The notes under the pieces were generated by a model that saw only the letters and a program-made list of their open reading frames with translations, did not search any database and was not told the origin of the DNA. Below, piece after piece: positions 1-5,871 of a DNA stretch of 6,410 nt. Position 1 is the stretch's first letter. Every line of letters starts with the position of its first letter. Position numbers and translations under genes: made by a program. Origin of the DNA: Desulfobacterales bacterium (lineage in GTDB: Bacteria > Desulfobacterota > Desulfobacteria > Desulfobacterales > UBA5852); contig JAERRP010000604.1 of NCBI GenBank assembly GCA_016735415.1, positions 1 through 6,410 of the forward strand, given 5' to 3'.

Positions 1-36
1 GACTAAACCCGGCGCCCCGGAATCACCCGGGAAAAC
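1..36 (+). other. Lead-in to phnE, probably including the end of an upstream gene
   Basis: The reading frame of phnE has a TAA stop at 4-6, so phnE cannot begin further left than that. An upstream gene may end at this TAA, or at the TAG at 50-52 in the second frame, which would overlap phnE by 16 bases. Too few codons are visible to tell these apart or to name the gene. By analogy with other phn operons the neighbour would be phnD, phnC or a first copy of phnE, but that is inference only. A GGGAA at 29-33 could act as a weak, closely spaced ribosome binding site for the TTG start at 37. Confidence 0.35.
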
Positions 37-1113
37 TTGCCCCCGCATTTAGCGGGGAGCCGCAAAGTCGCCCTGGTGGGACTGACGCTGCTTACCGTGG
101 TTATTCTGGCAATAACCTATGTGTGGGTGGGTATTGATCCCTTCAAGCTCTACGACAAGCGGCAAAACGCCATGGCATATCTGTTTGGTCGCCAGATGAC
201 CGATGGAGACAAAGCCAGCGCGCTGGCCCAGGCGCGCCGGCTGCCAAAGATAATGATGCGGGAGGACACCTTTCAGGAGGTTAAACAGGAGTACGCGCGG
301 CAGGGAAAAACAGCGGATGTGGCGCAGATGCACAGGGTCGCTTCGGAGCGAGCCGCCAGTAAACTGGCGGCCCAATCCCCGGGAAGACGTAAGCAAATCG
401 TGCAGGAGGAATACGCGCGGATTCTGGATGAGAAAAAGGGTGGTTTTTTCCCACCCGAACGTCATCCCAATCATCTTCGAAAGTATTTCATGGCGCTTCT
501 GGAAACGGTGGCAATTGCAATCTGGGGCAGCTTGTTTGCTGTTTTGGCGGCTGTGCCGGTGTCAATCCTGGCAGCCACCAATACGCTGGAGATTGTTTTC
601 CAGGGTGACAGTCTGCTGCACCGCTCGATCCGTTGGTTTTCATACTTTGCCATCCGTCGATTTTTGGATTTCTGCCGGGGTTTCAATGAATTTGTCATGG
701 CCCTCATTTTCGTTGCCGTGATCGGCCTGGGTCCGTTTGCCGGTGTTCTGGCACTGGCGATTCATACCTTTGGTGTACTGAGCAAAGTCTTCAGCGAAGC
801 CATCGAAACCATTGATTCCGGTCAGGTCGAAGCCGTGATGGCCAGTGGCGCCGGTGCCGTTCAAGTCGTTGTATTTTCGGTGTTGCCGCAGGTTATGCCT
901 CTGATGGTCAGCTACAGCCTGCTACGGTTTGAGTCCAATGTGCGCAGTGCGACCATTCTTGGATTTTGCGGAGCGGGCGGTATCGGATTTCTCATGTTCG
1001 ACAAGCTCAATGGCTACCTCTACCGTGAGGTGGCGACCATGATGATCATGGTGATTATCAGCGTAAGCATTATTGACTATTTGTGCGGAAAACTGCGGAG
1101 CCATTTCATCTAA
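37..1113 (+). CDS. phnE: Phosphonate ABC transporter permease PhnE, long form
   Basis: Inner-membrane permease of the PhnCDE importer, which carries phosphonates into the cytoplasm using the PhnC ATPase and PhnD binding protein (neither is in this window). The protein has 358 residues against about 260-276 in E. coli. Residues 1-9 are basic, and a first membrane helix spans about 10-31. A charged, helix-rich stretch follows at about 50-135, then the permease core from about 148 to the end. The core matches E. coli PhnE closely, for example around residues 216-240 (NEFVMALIFVAV, then GLGPFAGVLAL) and 296-307 (LRFESNVRSATI). The EAA loop that contacts the ATPase lies at about 254-284. The protein ends in SHFI, like KHFI in E. 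coli. The start is taken as TTG at 37, because the frame is closed at 4-6 and the next candidate (GTG at 76) would remove the basic residues before the first helix. The insertion is the odd feature. No phnF follows, unlike E. coli. Confidence 0.95.
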   Translation: MPPHLAGSRKVALVGLTLLTVVILAITYVWVGIDPFKLYDKRQNAMAYLFGRQMTDGDKASALAQARRLPKIMMREDTFQEVKQEYARQGKTADVAQMHRVASERAASKLAAQSPGRRKQIVQEEYARILDEKKGGFFPPERHPNHLRKYFMALLETVAIAIWGSLFAVLAAVPVSILAATNTLEIVFQGDSLLHRSIRWFSYFAIRRFLDFCRGFNEFVMALIFVAVIGLGPFAGVLALAIHTFGVLSKVFSEAIETIDSGQVEAVMASGAGAVQVVVFSVLPQVMPLMVSYSLLRFESNVRSATILGFCGAGGIGFLMFDKLNGYLYREVATMMIMVIISVSIIDYLCGKLRSHFI

Positions 1114-1155
1114 GGATTTACAGCTCAAATGGGCAAAACTTGCGAAAATTGGAAC

Positions 1156-1160
1156 GGGAG
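1156..1160 (+). promoter_or_regulatory. Ribosome binding site of phnG
   Basis: GGGAG lies 9 bases before the GTG at 1170. The same frame has a TAA at 1161-1163, so this GTG is the first possible start and the site fits it. Confidence 0.7.
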
Positions 1161-1169
1161 TAAAGCATC

Positions 1170-1616
1170 GTGCCAGGCAAAGTGAAAGATCGGCAGCGCT
1201 GGATGGCTGTTTTGGCAAAAACACCGGTTCGTCGCCTGGAGAAAGAATGGCTTCGCATGGAATTGAAGCCGGAATATGATTTTCTGCGCAGACCCGAGAC
1301 AGGTGCTGTCATGGTCCAGGGGCGTGTCGGCGGAACAGGACAGGGTTTCAACCTGGGAGAGATGACGGTGACGCGGTGTACGGTCAAATCCGGCGAAGGC
1401 TCTACCGGGAGTGCTTATGTCATGGGGCGCAGCCACCGGCATGCCGAACTGGCGGCGCTGTTTGATTCCCTTCTGCAGGTGAAAGGCCGGCATGTGGAAT
1501 TGATGGAACAGGTAATTTCCCCACTGGCAGCCGAATTAAAGGCTGTGAAAGACATGCACTCACGTAAAGCAGCAGCCACCAAGGTGGATTTTTTTACCAT
1601 GGTGAGAGGAGAATAG
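1170..1616 (+). CDS. phnG: C-P lyase core complex subunit PhnG
   Basis: PhnG is a small cytoplasmic subunit of the C-P lyase core complex (two copies each of PhnG, H, I and J in E. coli). It is needed, with PhnH and PhnL, for PhnI to attach phosphonate to the ribose of ATP. The product is 148 residues, against 150 in E. coli. Matching blocks are RQRWMAVLA near the N-terminus (8-16), RPETG (41-45), GRVGGTG (51-57), the MGR...HAE block (85-93), and VDFFTMVRG at the C-terminal end (139-147). Translation starts at GTG, with an in-frame stop just before it, so the start is well fixed. A 56-base gap separates it from phnE; this is the place of phnF in E. coli, and nothing else is encoded there. The stop is 2 bases from the phnH start, which points to shared translation. 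No catalytic residues are assigned to this family with certainty. Confidence 0.96.
   Translation: MPGKVKDRQRWMAVLAKTPVRRLEKEWLRMELKPEYDFLRRPETGAVMVQGRVGGTGQGFNLGEMTVTRCTVKSGEGSTGSAYVMGRSHRHAELAALFDSLLQVKGRHVELMEQVISPLAAELKAVKDMHSRKAAATKVDFFTMVRGE
1607..1612 (+). promoter_or_regulatory. Ribosome binding site of phnH
   Basis: AGGAGA lies 6 bases before the ATG at 1619. It sits inside the last codons of phnG, so ribosomes finishing phnG can restart directly on phnH. Confidence 0.75.
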
Positions 1617-1618
1617 CC

Positions 1619-2236
1619 ATGCCGCACGATCTTGATTTATCCTGTGTGGGTTCCGGGTTCAGTGAACCGGTGTTCCAGAGTCAGGATACCTATCGTCTGA
1701 TTCTCCATGCCATGGCTTTTCCGGGCCGCATCATGACGGGCACATTTGGTATAGGCCGTGACATCTTGATGCATGAGGCCAGTGCCGCGGTATGTCTGAC
1801 CCTTATAGACAGAGAGACACCGCTGTGGCTTCAGGACGGATACGAACATTCCCTGGGTTCATGGCTCCGGTTTCATTGCGGGTGCGTGCTGGTGGATGAT
1901 CCCTCCACAGCTGCGTTTGCCTTGATTCTTGAGCCTTGCCGCATGCCATCTTTAGACCGGTTTCATAGCGGAACGCCGATGCACCCGGAGCGTTCCACAA
2001 CGCTGATTCTGCAGATGGATGGATTGGATGACAGCAGCGGTATTTCCCTCAGTGGACCTGGAATTCCTGCAACCATCGATTTGTCCGTAACAACGCTGCC
2101 GGATCCATTCTGGGAACAGCGTCAAAGGGCCTGCAAAGACTTTCCCCAGGGGCTGGATATGGTTTTCGCTTGCTGCAGTCGCCTGGCCGTTATTTCCCGA
2201 ACGACACACACCAAAAGGATAGCACCATGTACGTAG
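1619..2236 (+). CDS. phnH: C-P lyase core complex subunit PhnH
   Basis: PhnH is the C-P lyase subunit that, with PhnG and PhnL, supports the PhnI reaction. From the E. coli structure the family has a fold related to PLP-dependent transferases but no PLP site. The product is 205 residues, against 194 in E. coli. Recognisable blocks are the FQSQDTYRLILHAMAFPGRI segment (19-38, matching FRRLLKAMSEPGVI in E. coli), LTLIDRETPLWL (60-71, matching LTLADNDTPVWL), LRFH (83-86), TTLILQ (127-132), and the C-terminal FPQGLDMVF (175-183) and ISRTTH (192-197). The start ATG has a good ribosome binding site and begins 2 bases after the phnG stop. The last 10 bases overlap phnI. The C-terminal tail is a few residues longer than in E. 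coli, apparently because the frame reads on into phnI. It is less conserved than the other subunits here, which is usual for PhnH. Confidence 0.95.
   Translation: MPHDLDLSCVGSGFSEPVFQSQDTYRLILHAMAFPGRIMTGTFGIGRDILMHEASAAVCLTLIDRETPLWLQDGYEHSLGSWLRFHCGCVLVDDPSTAAFALILEPCRMPSLDRFHSGTPMHPERSTTLILQMDGLDDSSGISLSGPGIPATIDLSVTTLPDPFWEQRQRACKDFPQGLDMVFACCSRLAVISRTTHTKRIAPCT
2215..2219 (+). promoter_or_regulatory. Ribosome binding site that fixes the phnI start
   Basis: AAGGA lies 7 bases before the ATG at 2227. The phnI frame is open further left, to about 2170, but this site and the conserved N-terminus (MYVAVKGGEKAI, as in E. coli) place the start at 2227. Confidence 0.8.
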
Positions 2237-3336
2237 CGGTCAAAGGCGGGGAAAAAGCCATCGCTAATGCGCATCGCCTGCTTGACGAAACGCGCCGGGG
2301 TGATCCGGTATTTCAGGAATTGGATACCGGGCAGCTAGTTGCCCAATTGGGTCTGGCCGTGGACCGTGTGATGACCGAAGGCTCCCTTTACGATCCGGAA
2401 CTGGGCGCCCTGGCCATCAAACAGGCCCAGGGCGATCTGATAGAGGCCGTTTTTCTTTTGCGCGCGTTTCGAACGACACTCCCCCGGTTTGGCGCGACAT
2501 GCCCGGTGGATACAGGCAAAATGGAAATTCGGCGCCGTGTTTCAGCGACGTTTAAAGATCTTCCGGGGGGGCAGATTCTTGGTTCCACCTATGATTATAC
2601 CCATCGACTGTTGGATTTCTCGCTTCTTCCCAAACGCGCTGCGGCAGAATCGATGCCACCTGCTGTGGCGGATCACCCGGTCAGATTCGATATGCCACGA
2701 CTGGCAGATATTCTGAGTGCCGAATCGTTGATCGAGCAGGTGGAGCCGGAACCCCATTGCCCTTCACCGCCTGACTTGACCCGGGACCCCCTCGAACTGC
2801 CGGCGGATCGGGCCGTGCGGTTACAGAATCTGGCCCGGGGTGACGAGGGGTTTTTACTTTCCATGGCCTATTCCTACCAGCGTGGCTTCGGCGCCAAGGA
2901 ACACCCCTTTGTGGGAGAAATTCGCATCGGTGAAGTGGAGGTGGCCTTTGTTCCGGAGGAACTCGGGTTCCCGGTGGTAATCGGGGCGGTTACGCTGACG
3001 GAATGTGTCATGATTTCACGCCATGTCGGAGACCGGCAAACGCCACCGAAATTTGTGCAGGGGTATGGCCTGACCTTCGGCAATTGCGAACGCAAATCCA
3101 TGAGCATGTCGATGGTGGATCGGGCCTTGCGCTGCCGGGAATTGAATGAAAACGAGGACTACCCCGTTCAGAACCAGGAATTTATGCTTTACCACAGTGA
3201 TAGCGTGGAGGCTTCGGGATTTGTGCAGCACCTCAAGCTCCCGCATTATGTCGATTTCCAGGCGGATCTGGTCCAGGTCCGCCGCATGCGGGCCGAATTT
3301 GAGAACCAGCAGGTGCCGGAAACGGAGGTTTCGTGA
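2227..3336 (+). CDS. phnI: C-P lyase core subunit PhnI, ATP-phosphonate nucleosidase/transferase
   Basis: PhnI replaces the adenine of ATP with phosphonate, giving ribose 1-phosphonate 5-triphosphate, the first committed step of the pathway. PhnG, PhnH and PhnL are needed with it. The product is 369 residues, against 354 in E. coli. Conserved blocks run through most of the protein: MYVAVKGGEKAI (1-12), AVDRVMTEG (44-52), the TYDYTHRLLDF block (121-131), RGDEGFLL (204-211), FVPEELGF (241-248), and HLKLPHYVDFQA (335-346). His335 and His340 correspond to E. coli His328 and His333, which bind a metal near the PhnJ active site in the known structure. Residues about 132-195 are a poorly conserved, proline-rich stretch and account for much of the extra length. 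The gene overlaps phnH by 10 bases and phnJ by 4 (GTGA), so translation of the core subunits is probably coupled. Confidence 0.97.
   Translation: MYVAVKGGEKAIANAHRLLDETRRGDPVFQELDTGQLVAQLGLAVDRVMTEGSLYDPELGALAIKQAQGDLIEAVFLLRAFRTTLPRFGATCPVDTGKMEIRRRVSATFKDLPGGQILGSTYDYTHRLLDFSLLPKRAAAESMPPAVADHPVRFDMPRLADILSAESLIEQVEPEPHCPSPPDLTRDPLELPADRAVRLQNLARGDEGFLLSMAYSYQRGFGAKEHPFVGEIRIGEVEVAFVPEELGFPVVIGAVTLTECVMISRHVGDRQTPPKFVQGYGLTFGNCERKSMSMSMVDRALRCRELNENEDYPVQNQEFMLYHSDSVEASGFVQHLKLPHYVDFQADLVQVRRMRAEFENQQVPETEVS
3324..3328 (+). promoter_or_regulatory. Ribosome binding site that fixes the phnJ start
   Basis: GGAGG lies 4 bases before the GTG at 3333, inside the end of phnI. It supports the GTG that overlaps the phnI stop over the internal GTG at 3384, which has no comparable site in front of it. 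Confidence 0.75.
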
Positions 3337-4247
3337 AAGCGGACAAGCCCTTTTTATCAGCGGTATCCCCAACCGATCGCTCCGTGCGCGATGAATACAA
3401 TTTCGCCTATCTCGATGAGCAGTCCAAACGAATGCTGCGGCGCACCATCCTGAAAGCAGTTGCCATACCGGGCTACCAGGTGCCCTTCGGATCGCGTGAG
3501 ATGCCGCTCCCCTATGGGTGGGGGACCGGCGGGATCCAGGTGACCGCCGCCATTATCGGACCCCGCGACACCTTGAAGGTCATTGACCAGGGATCGGACG
3601 ACACCACCAATGCGGTCAGCATCCGTCGCTTTTTCGCACGAATGGCCGGCGTTGTTACAACCACAGAAACGCAAGCGGCGTCCATTATTCAAACCCGTCA
3701 TCGGATACCGGAAACTTCCCTGCGAGAAGATCAAATATTGGTCTATCAGGTGCCGATTCCGGAACCGCTGCGATTTATCGAGCCACGGGAGCAGGAGACG
3801 CGTAAGGTACATGCCCTATCGGAATACGGCATCATGTTTGTCAAACTGTATGAAGATATCGCACGCCATGGTCATATTGCGACGGCTTTTGATTATCCGG
3901 TTATGATCAAAGACCGATTTATCATGAGTCCATCGCCGATTCCCAAATTTGACAACCCCAAGATGGATCATATGCCGGCGCTTCAGATTTTTGGGGCCGG
4001 ACGAGAAAAGCGTATCTATGCCGTACCGCCGTACACCCGGGTGGCAAGCCTGGATTTCGAAGACTTCCCCTTTACGGTGGAATCCTGGGATCAGCGTTGC
4101 GGCCTGTGCGGCTCCCGGAATAGTTTTCTTGATGAAATCATCCTGGATGATAAGGGGACCCGCCTTTTCGTCTGCTCGGACACGGATTATTGTCAGCGTC
4201 GACGAACCGGGAGTGTCGATACGACATCGGAGCATACCTGCGGTTAG
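3333..4247 (+). CDS. phnJ: Carbon-phosphorus lyase PhnJ, radical-SAM enzyme
   Basis: PhnJ is the catalytic lyase. It uses S-adenosylmethionine and a [4Fe-4S] cluster to break the C-P bond of ribose 1-phosphonate 5-phosphate, releasing the hydrocarbon (methane from methylphosphonate) and 5-phosphoribosyl 1,2-cyclic phosphate. The product is 304 residues, against 281 in E. coli. The unusual cysteine pattern CX2CX21CX5C is intact at Cys256, 259, 281 and 287, equivalent to E. coli Cys241, 244, 266 and 272. The glycine that carries the radical in E. coli (Gly32) is Gly47, in AIPGYQVPFG. Other near-identical blocks are PYGWGTGGIQ (60-69), RHRIPET (122-128), VPIPEPLRFIEPRE (140-153), SPIPKFDNPKMD (201-212) and GAGREKRIYAVPP (221-233). 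All key residues are present, so the enzyme should be active. The protein carries about 15 extra N-terminal residues and a short C-terminal tail with an extra Cys303. Start: GTG within a GTGA overlap with phnI. Confidence 0.98.
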   Translation: MKADKPFLSAVSPTDRSVRDEYNFAYLDEQSKRMLRRTILKAVAIPGYQVPFGSREMPLPYGWGTGGIQVTAAIIGPRDTLKVIDQGSDDTTNAVSIRRFFARMAGVVTTTETQAASIIQTRHRIPETSLREDQILVYQVPIPEPLRFIEPREQETRKVHALSEYGIMFVKLYEDIARHGHIATAFDYPVMIKDRFIMSPSPIPKFDNPKMDHMPALQIFGAGREKRIYAVPPYTRVASLDFEDFPFTVESWDQRCGLCGSRNSFLDEIILDDKGTRLFVCSDTDYCQRRRTGSVDTTSEHTCG

Positions 4248-4249
4248 GC

Positions 4250-4254
4250 GGAGA
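4250..4254 (+). promoter_or_regulatory. Ribosome binding site that fixes the phnK start
   Basis: GGAGA lies 6 bases before the ATG at 4261, just after the phnJ stop. The phnK frame is open far to the left, inside phnJ, but only this ATG has a good site. The next ATG, at 4309, would give a length nearer to E. coli PhnK but has no clear site. Confidence 0.7.
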
Positions 4255-4260
4255 ATAAAA

Positions 4261-5070
4261 ATGGTTTCAGGTAATCATCTCGCCCGGAGATCGTCTGCTT
4301 TCAACGAAATGTTGCTGGTCGTGGAAAGAATGACGAAAAATTATGGCAGCCGCCGGGGATGCGACGATGTCAGCTTTACCCTGTGTGCCGGCGAGGTGCT
4401 GGGTGTTGTGGGCGAATCCGGTTCTGGCAAGTCGACTGTGATCAACTGCCTTTGCGGTCAGGTGGCGTCCAATGCAGGAGAGATTCGGTATCATAGCCGC
4501 GAAGGAATTGTCGATTTCCGCAGGACATCGGAAGTCCGGCGCCGACGTCTGGCGCGCACCGAACTGGGGGTCGTTCACCAGAATGCCCGTGATGGTCTGC
4601 GTATGAATATTTCCGCCGGTGGTAATATCGGTGAACGCCTGATGGCCAACGGGGAAAGGCATTACGGCAATATCCGACAAGAAGCCGCCGCCTGGCTCGA
4701 GCGGGTGGAGATCGACAGCGGGCGGATCGACGATCCACCCGGCACCTTTTCAGGCGGCATGCAACAACGTTTACAGGTTGCCCGTTGCCTGGTGACCCGG
4801 CCACGGTTGATTTTCATGGATGAACCGACCACTGGATTGGATGTGTCGGTCCAGGCGCGTCTTCTCGACATCCTGCGTTCCCTCGTCCAGGAATTCAAAC
4901 TGTCCATGATCATGGTCACCCACGACCTGTCGGTGGCCCGCCTTCTGGCCCATCGCCTGATGGTGATGAAAGACGGCCAGGTGGTCGAAGCGGGCTTGAC
5001 GGATCAGATCCTGGACGATCCCCAGGCACCTTATACGCAGCTGCTCGTGTCTTCGATACTGCAGGCCTAG
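4261..5070 (+). CDS. phnK: C-P lyase-associated ATP-binding protein PhnK
   Basis: PhnK is an ABC-type ATPase that binds the C-P lyase core complex rather than a membrane permease; in E. coli it docks on the PhnGHIJ core. The product is 269 residues, against 252 in E. coli. All ABC motifs are present: Walker A GESGSGKST (51-59), Q-loop Gln107, signature FSGGMQQR (163-170), Walker B LIFMDEPT (183-190) with catalytic Glu188, and H-loop His221. It differs from a transport ATPase by PhnK-type blocks such as GVVHQ (103-107), SAGGNIGERLMA (118-129), LDVSVQARLLD (193-203), and the ending DDPQAPYTQLLVSS (252-265), close to the E. coli ending. It is related to the dipeptide/oligopeptide ATPase family, but the similarity and context make PhnK clear. 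The gene begins 13 bases after phnJ and ends 19 bases before phnL. About 16 N-terminal residues before Met17 have no E. coli counterpart, so a start at 4309 remains possible. Confidence 0.95.
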   Translation: MVSGNHLARRSSAFNEMLLVVERMTKNYGSRRGCDDVSFTLCAGEVLGVVGESGSGKSTVINCLCGQVASNAGEIRYHSREGIVDFRRTSEVRRRRLARTELGVVHQNARDGLRMNISAGGNIGERLMANGERHYGNIRQEAAAWLERVEIDSGRIDDPPGTFSGGMQQRLQVARCLVTRPRLIFMDEPTTGLDVSVQARLLDILRSLVQEFKLSMIMVTHDLSVARLLAHRLMVMKDGQVVEAGLTDQILDDPQAPYTQLLVSSILQA

Positions 5071-5089
5071 CCATATCGAGGTTGATTTT

Positions 5090-5821
5090 ATGGAATGGAT
5101 TTTAAAAGCACAGGGACTGACGAAGGGATTTATCCTCCACACCCAGGGTGCCGTGGAAATTCCGGTATTAAACCGGTTTCATCTGAAGGTTTTTCCTGGA
5201 GAGGGTATTGCTCTGGTGGGTCCATCGGGTGCCGGCAAAAGTACCTTGCTGCGGTTACTATATGGGAACTATGTCTGCGGCCAGGGTCATATTTTTATCC
5301 GTCATAGGAGCCATATCATGGACATGGCAGTGACCACGCCCAATGAAATTATCGACATTCGCCGATGGACCATAGGGTATGTCTCCCAATTTTTGCGTGT
5401 TATTCCCCGTGTGCCTGCCGTCGACGTAGTTGCCGAACCACTTCGGGCTCGGGGTGAGGCTCAGGCGAATGCAGGACGGGCGGCTGAAGAAATGCTGGCC
5501 CGCCTGAATATCCCGCGCCGTCTCTGGGGGCTTTCCCCGACAACCTTCTCGGGCGGCGAGCAGCAGCGGATTAATATTGCCAGGGGGTTTGTTGCCTCCT
5601 ACCCGCTCATGATCCTGGATGAACCGACGGCATCGCTGGATGACGCCAACAAGGCGGTGGTCAGGACCATCATCAATGATGCCCGCAAGCGGGGAGTCGC
5701 CGTCATTGCAATTTTACATGATGAAAACGATCGGTGCCGGGTGGCCACCCGCAATGTTGCCGTACAACAAATTATGAAGCGCGATGAATCAGATGGAAGC
5801 CCCTTATCTCATGCTGTCTGA
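5090..5821 (+). CDS. phnL: C-P lyase-associated ATP-binding protein PhnL
   Basis: PhnL is a second ABC-type ATPase of the pathway. In E. coli it is needed with PhnG, PhnH and PhnI to make ribose 1-phosphonate 5-triphosphate, and it can bind the core complex together with PhnK. The product is 243 residues, against 226 in E. coli. Motifs are Walker A GPSGAGKST (44-52), Q-loop Gln100, signature FSGGEQQR (153-160), Walker B LMILDEPT (173-180) and H-loop His210. PhnL-type blocks are KGFILHTQG (12-20), VSQFLRVIPR (98-107), and NIARGF (162-167). The C-terminal tail after about residue 228 is longer than in E. coli and polar, with no recognised motif. The ATG at 5090 has a GAGG at 5078-5081, 8 bases upstream. 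Unlike E. coli, the next gene is phnN rather than phnM. Confidence 0.95.
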   Translation: MEWILKAQGLTKGFILHTQGAVEIPVLNRFHLKVFPGEGIALVGPSGAGKSTLLRLLYGNYVCGQGHIFIRHRSHIMDMAVTTPNEIIDIRRWTIGYVSQFLRVIPRVPAVDVVAEPLRARGEAQANAGRAAEEMLARLNIPRRLWGLSPTTFSGGEQQRINIARGFVASYPLMILDEPTASLDDANKAVVRTIINDARKRGVAVIAILHDENDRCRVATRNVAVQQIMKRDESDGSPLSHAV

Positions 5822-5871
5822 CACACTGTCCATTACACCGATGAAACAACAGACAGGAAATCAGGTATAGG

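Noticed and set aside
8..31. CCCGG / CCGGG inverted repeat before phnE
   Set aside because: Five pairs with a 14-base loop in GC-rich sequence is expected by chance.
1073..1279. Open frame of 68 codons spanning the phnE-phnG gap
   Set aside because: It overlaps both genes in another frame, and its translation resembles nothing recognised, including PhnF.
2170..2226. Upstream extension of phnI by 19 codons
   Set aside because: The E. coli-like N-terminus MYVAVKGGEKAI starts at 2227, with a good binding site just before it.
3357..3812. Open frame of 151 codons on the - strand within phnJ
   Set aside because: It lies wholly opposite a strongly conserved gene, has no recognised motif and no operon partner; other long - strand frames across the window are explained the same way.
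3949..4260. Upstream extension of the phnK frame by 104 codons
   Set aside because: It overlaps the phnJ cysteine-motif region in another frame, and the phnK ribosome binding site and conserved domain begin after 4250.
4261..5821. phnK and phnL as ATPases of a peptide or lipoprotein importer
   Set aside because: The ABC motifs are shared with those families, but the PhnK- and PhnL-type blocks and the position after phnJ identify them as C-P lyase ATPases.
5814..5856. Inverted repeat CTGTCTG / CAGACAG around the phnL stop, possible terminator
   Set aside because: The stem is only 7 pairs with a 29-base loop and no T-run follows, so a terminator is not supported.
5841..5870. Nine-codon frame (ATG to TAG) between phnL and phnN
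   Set aside because: Too short to judge and without a clear binding site; it could be a chance frame.
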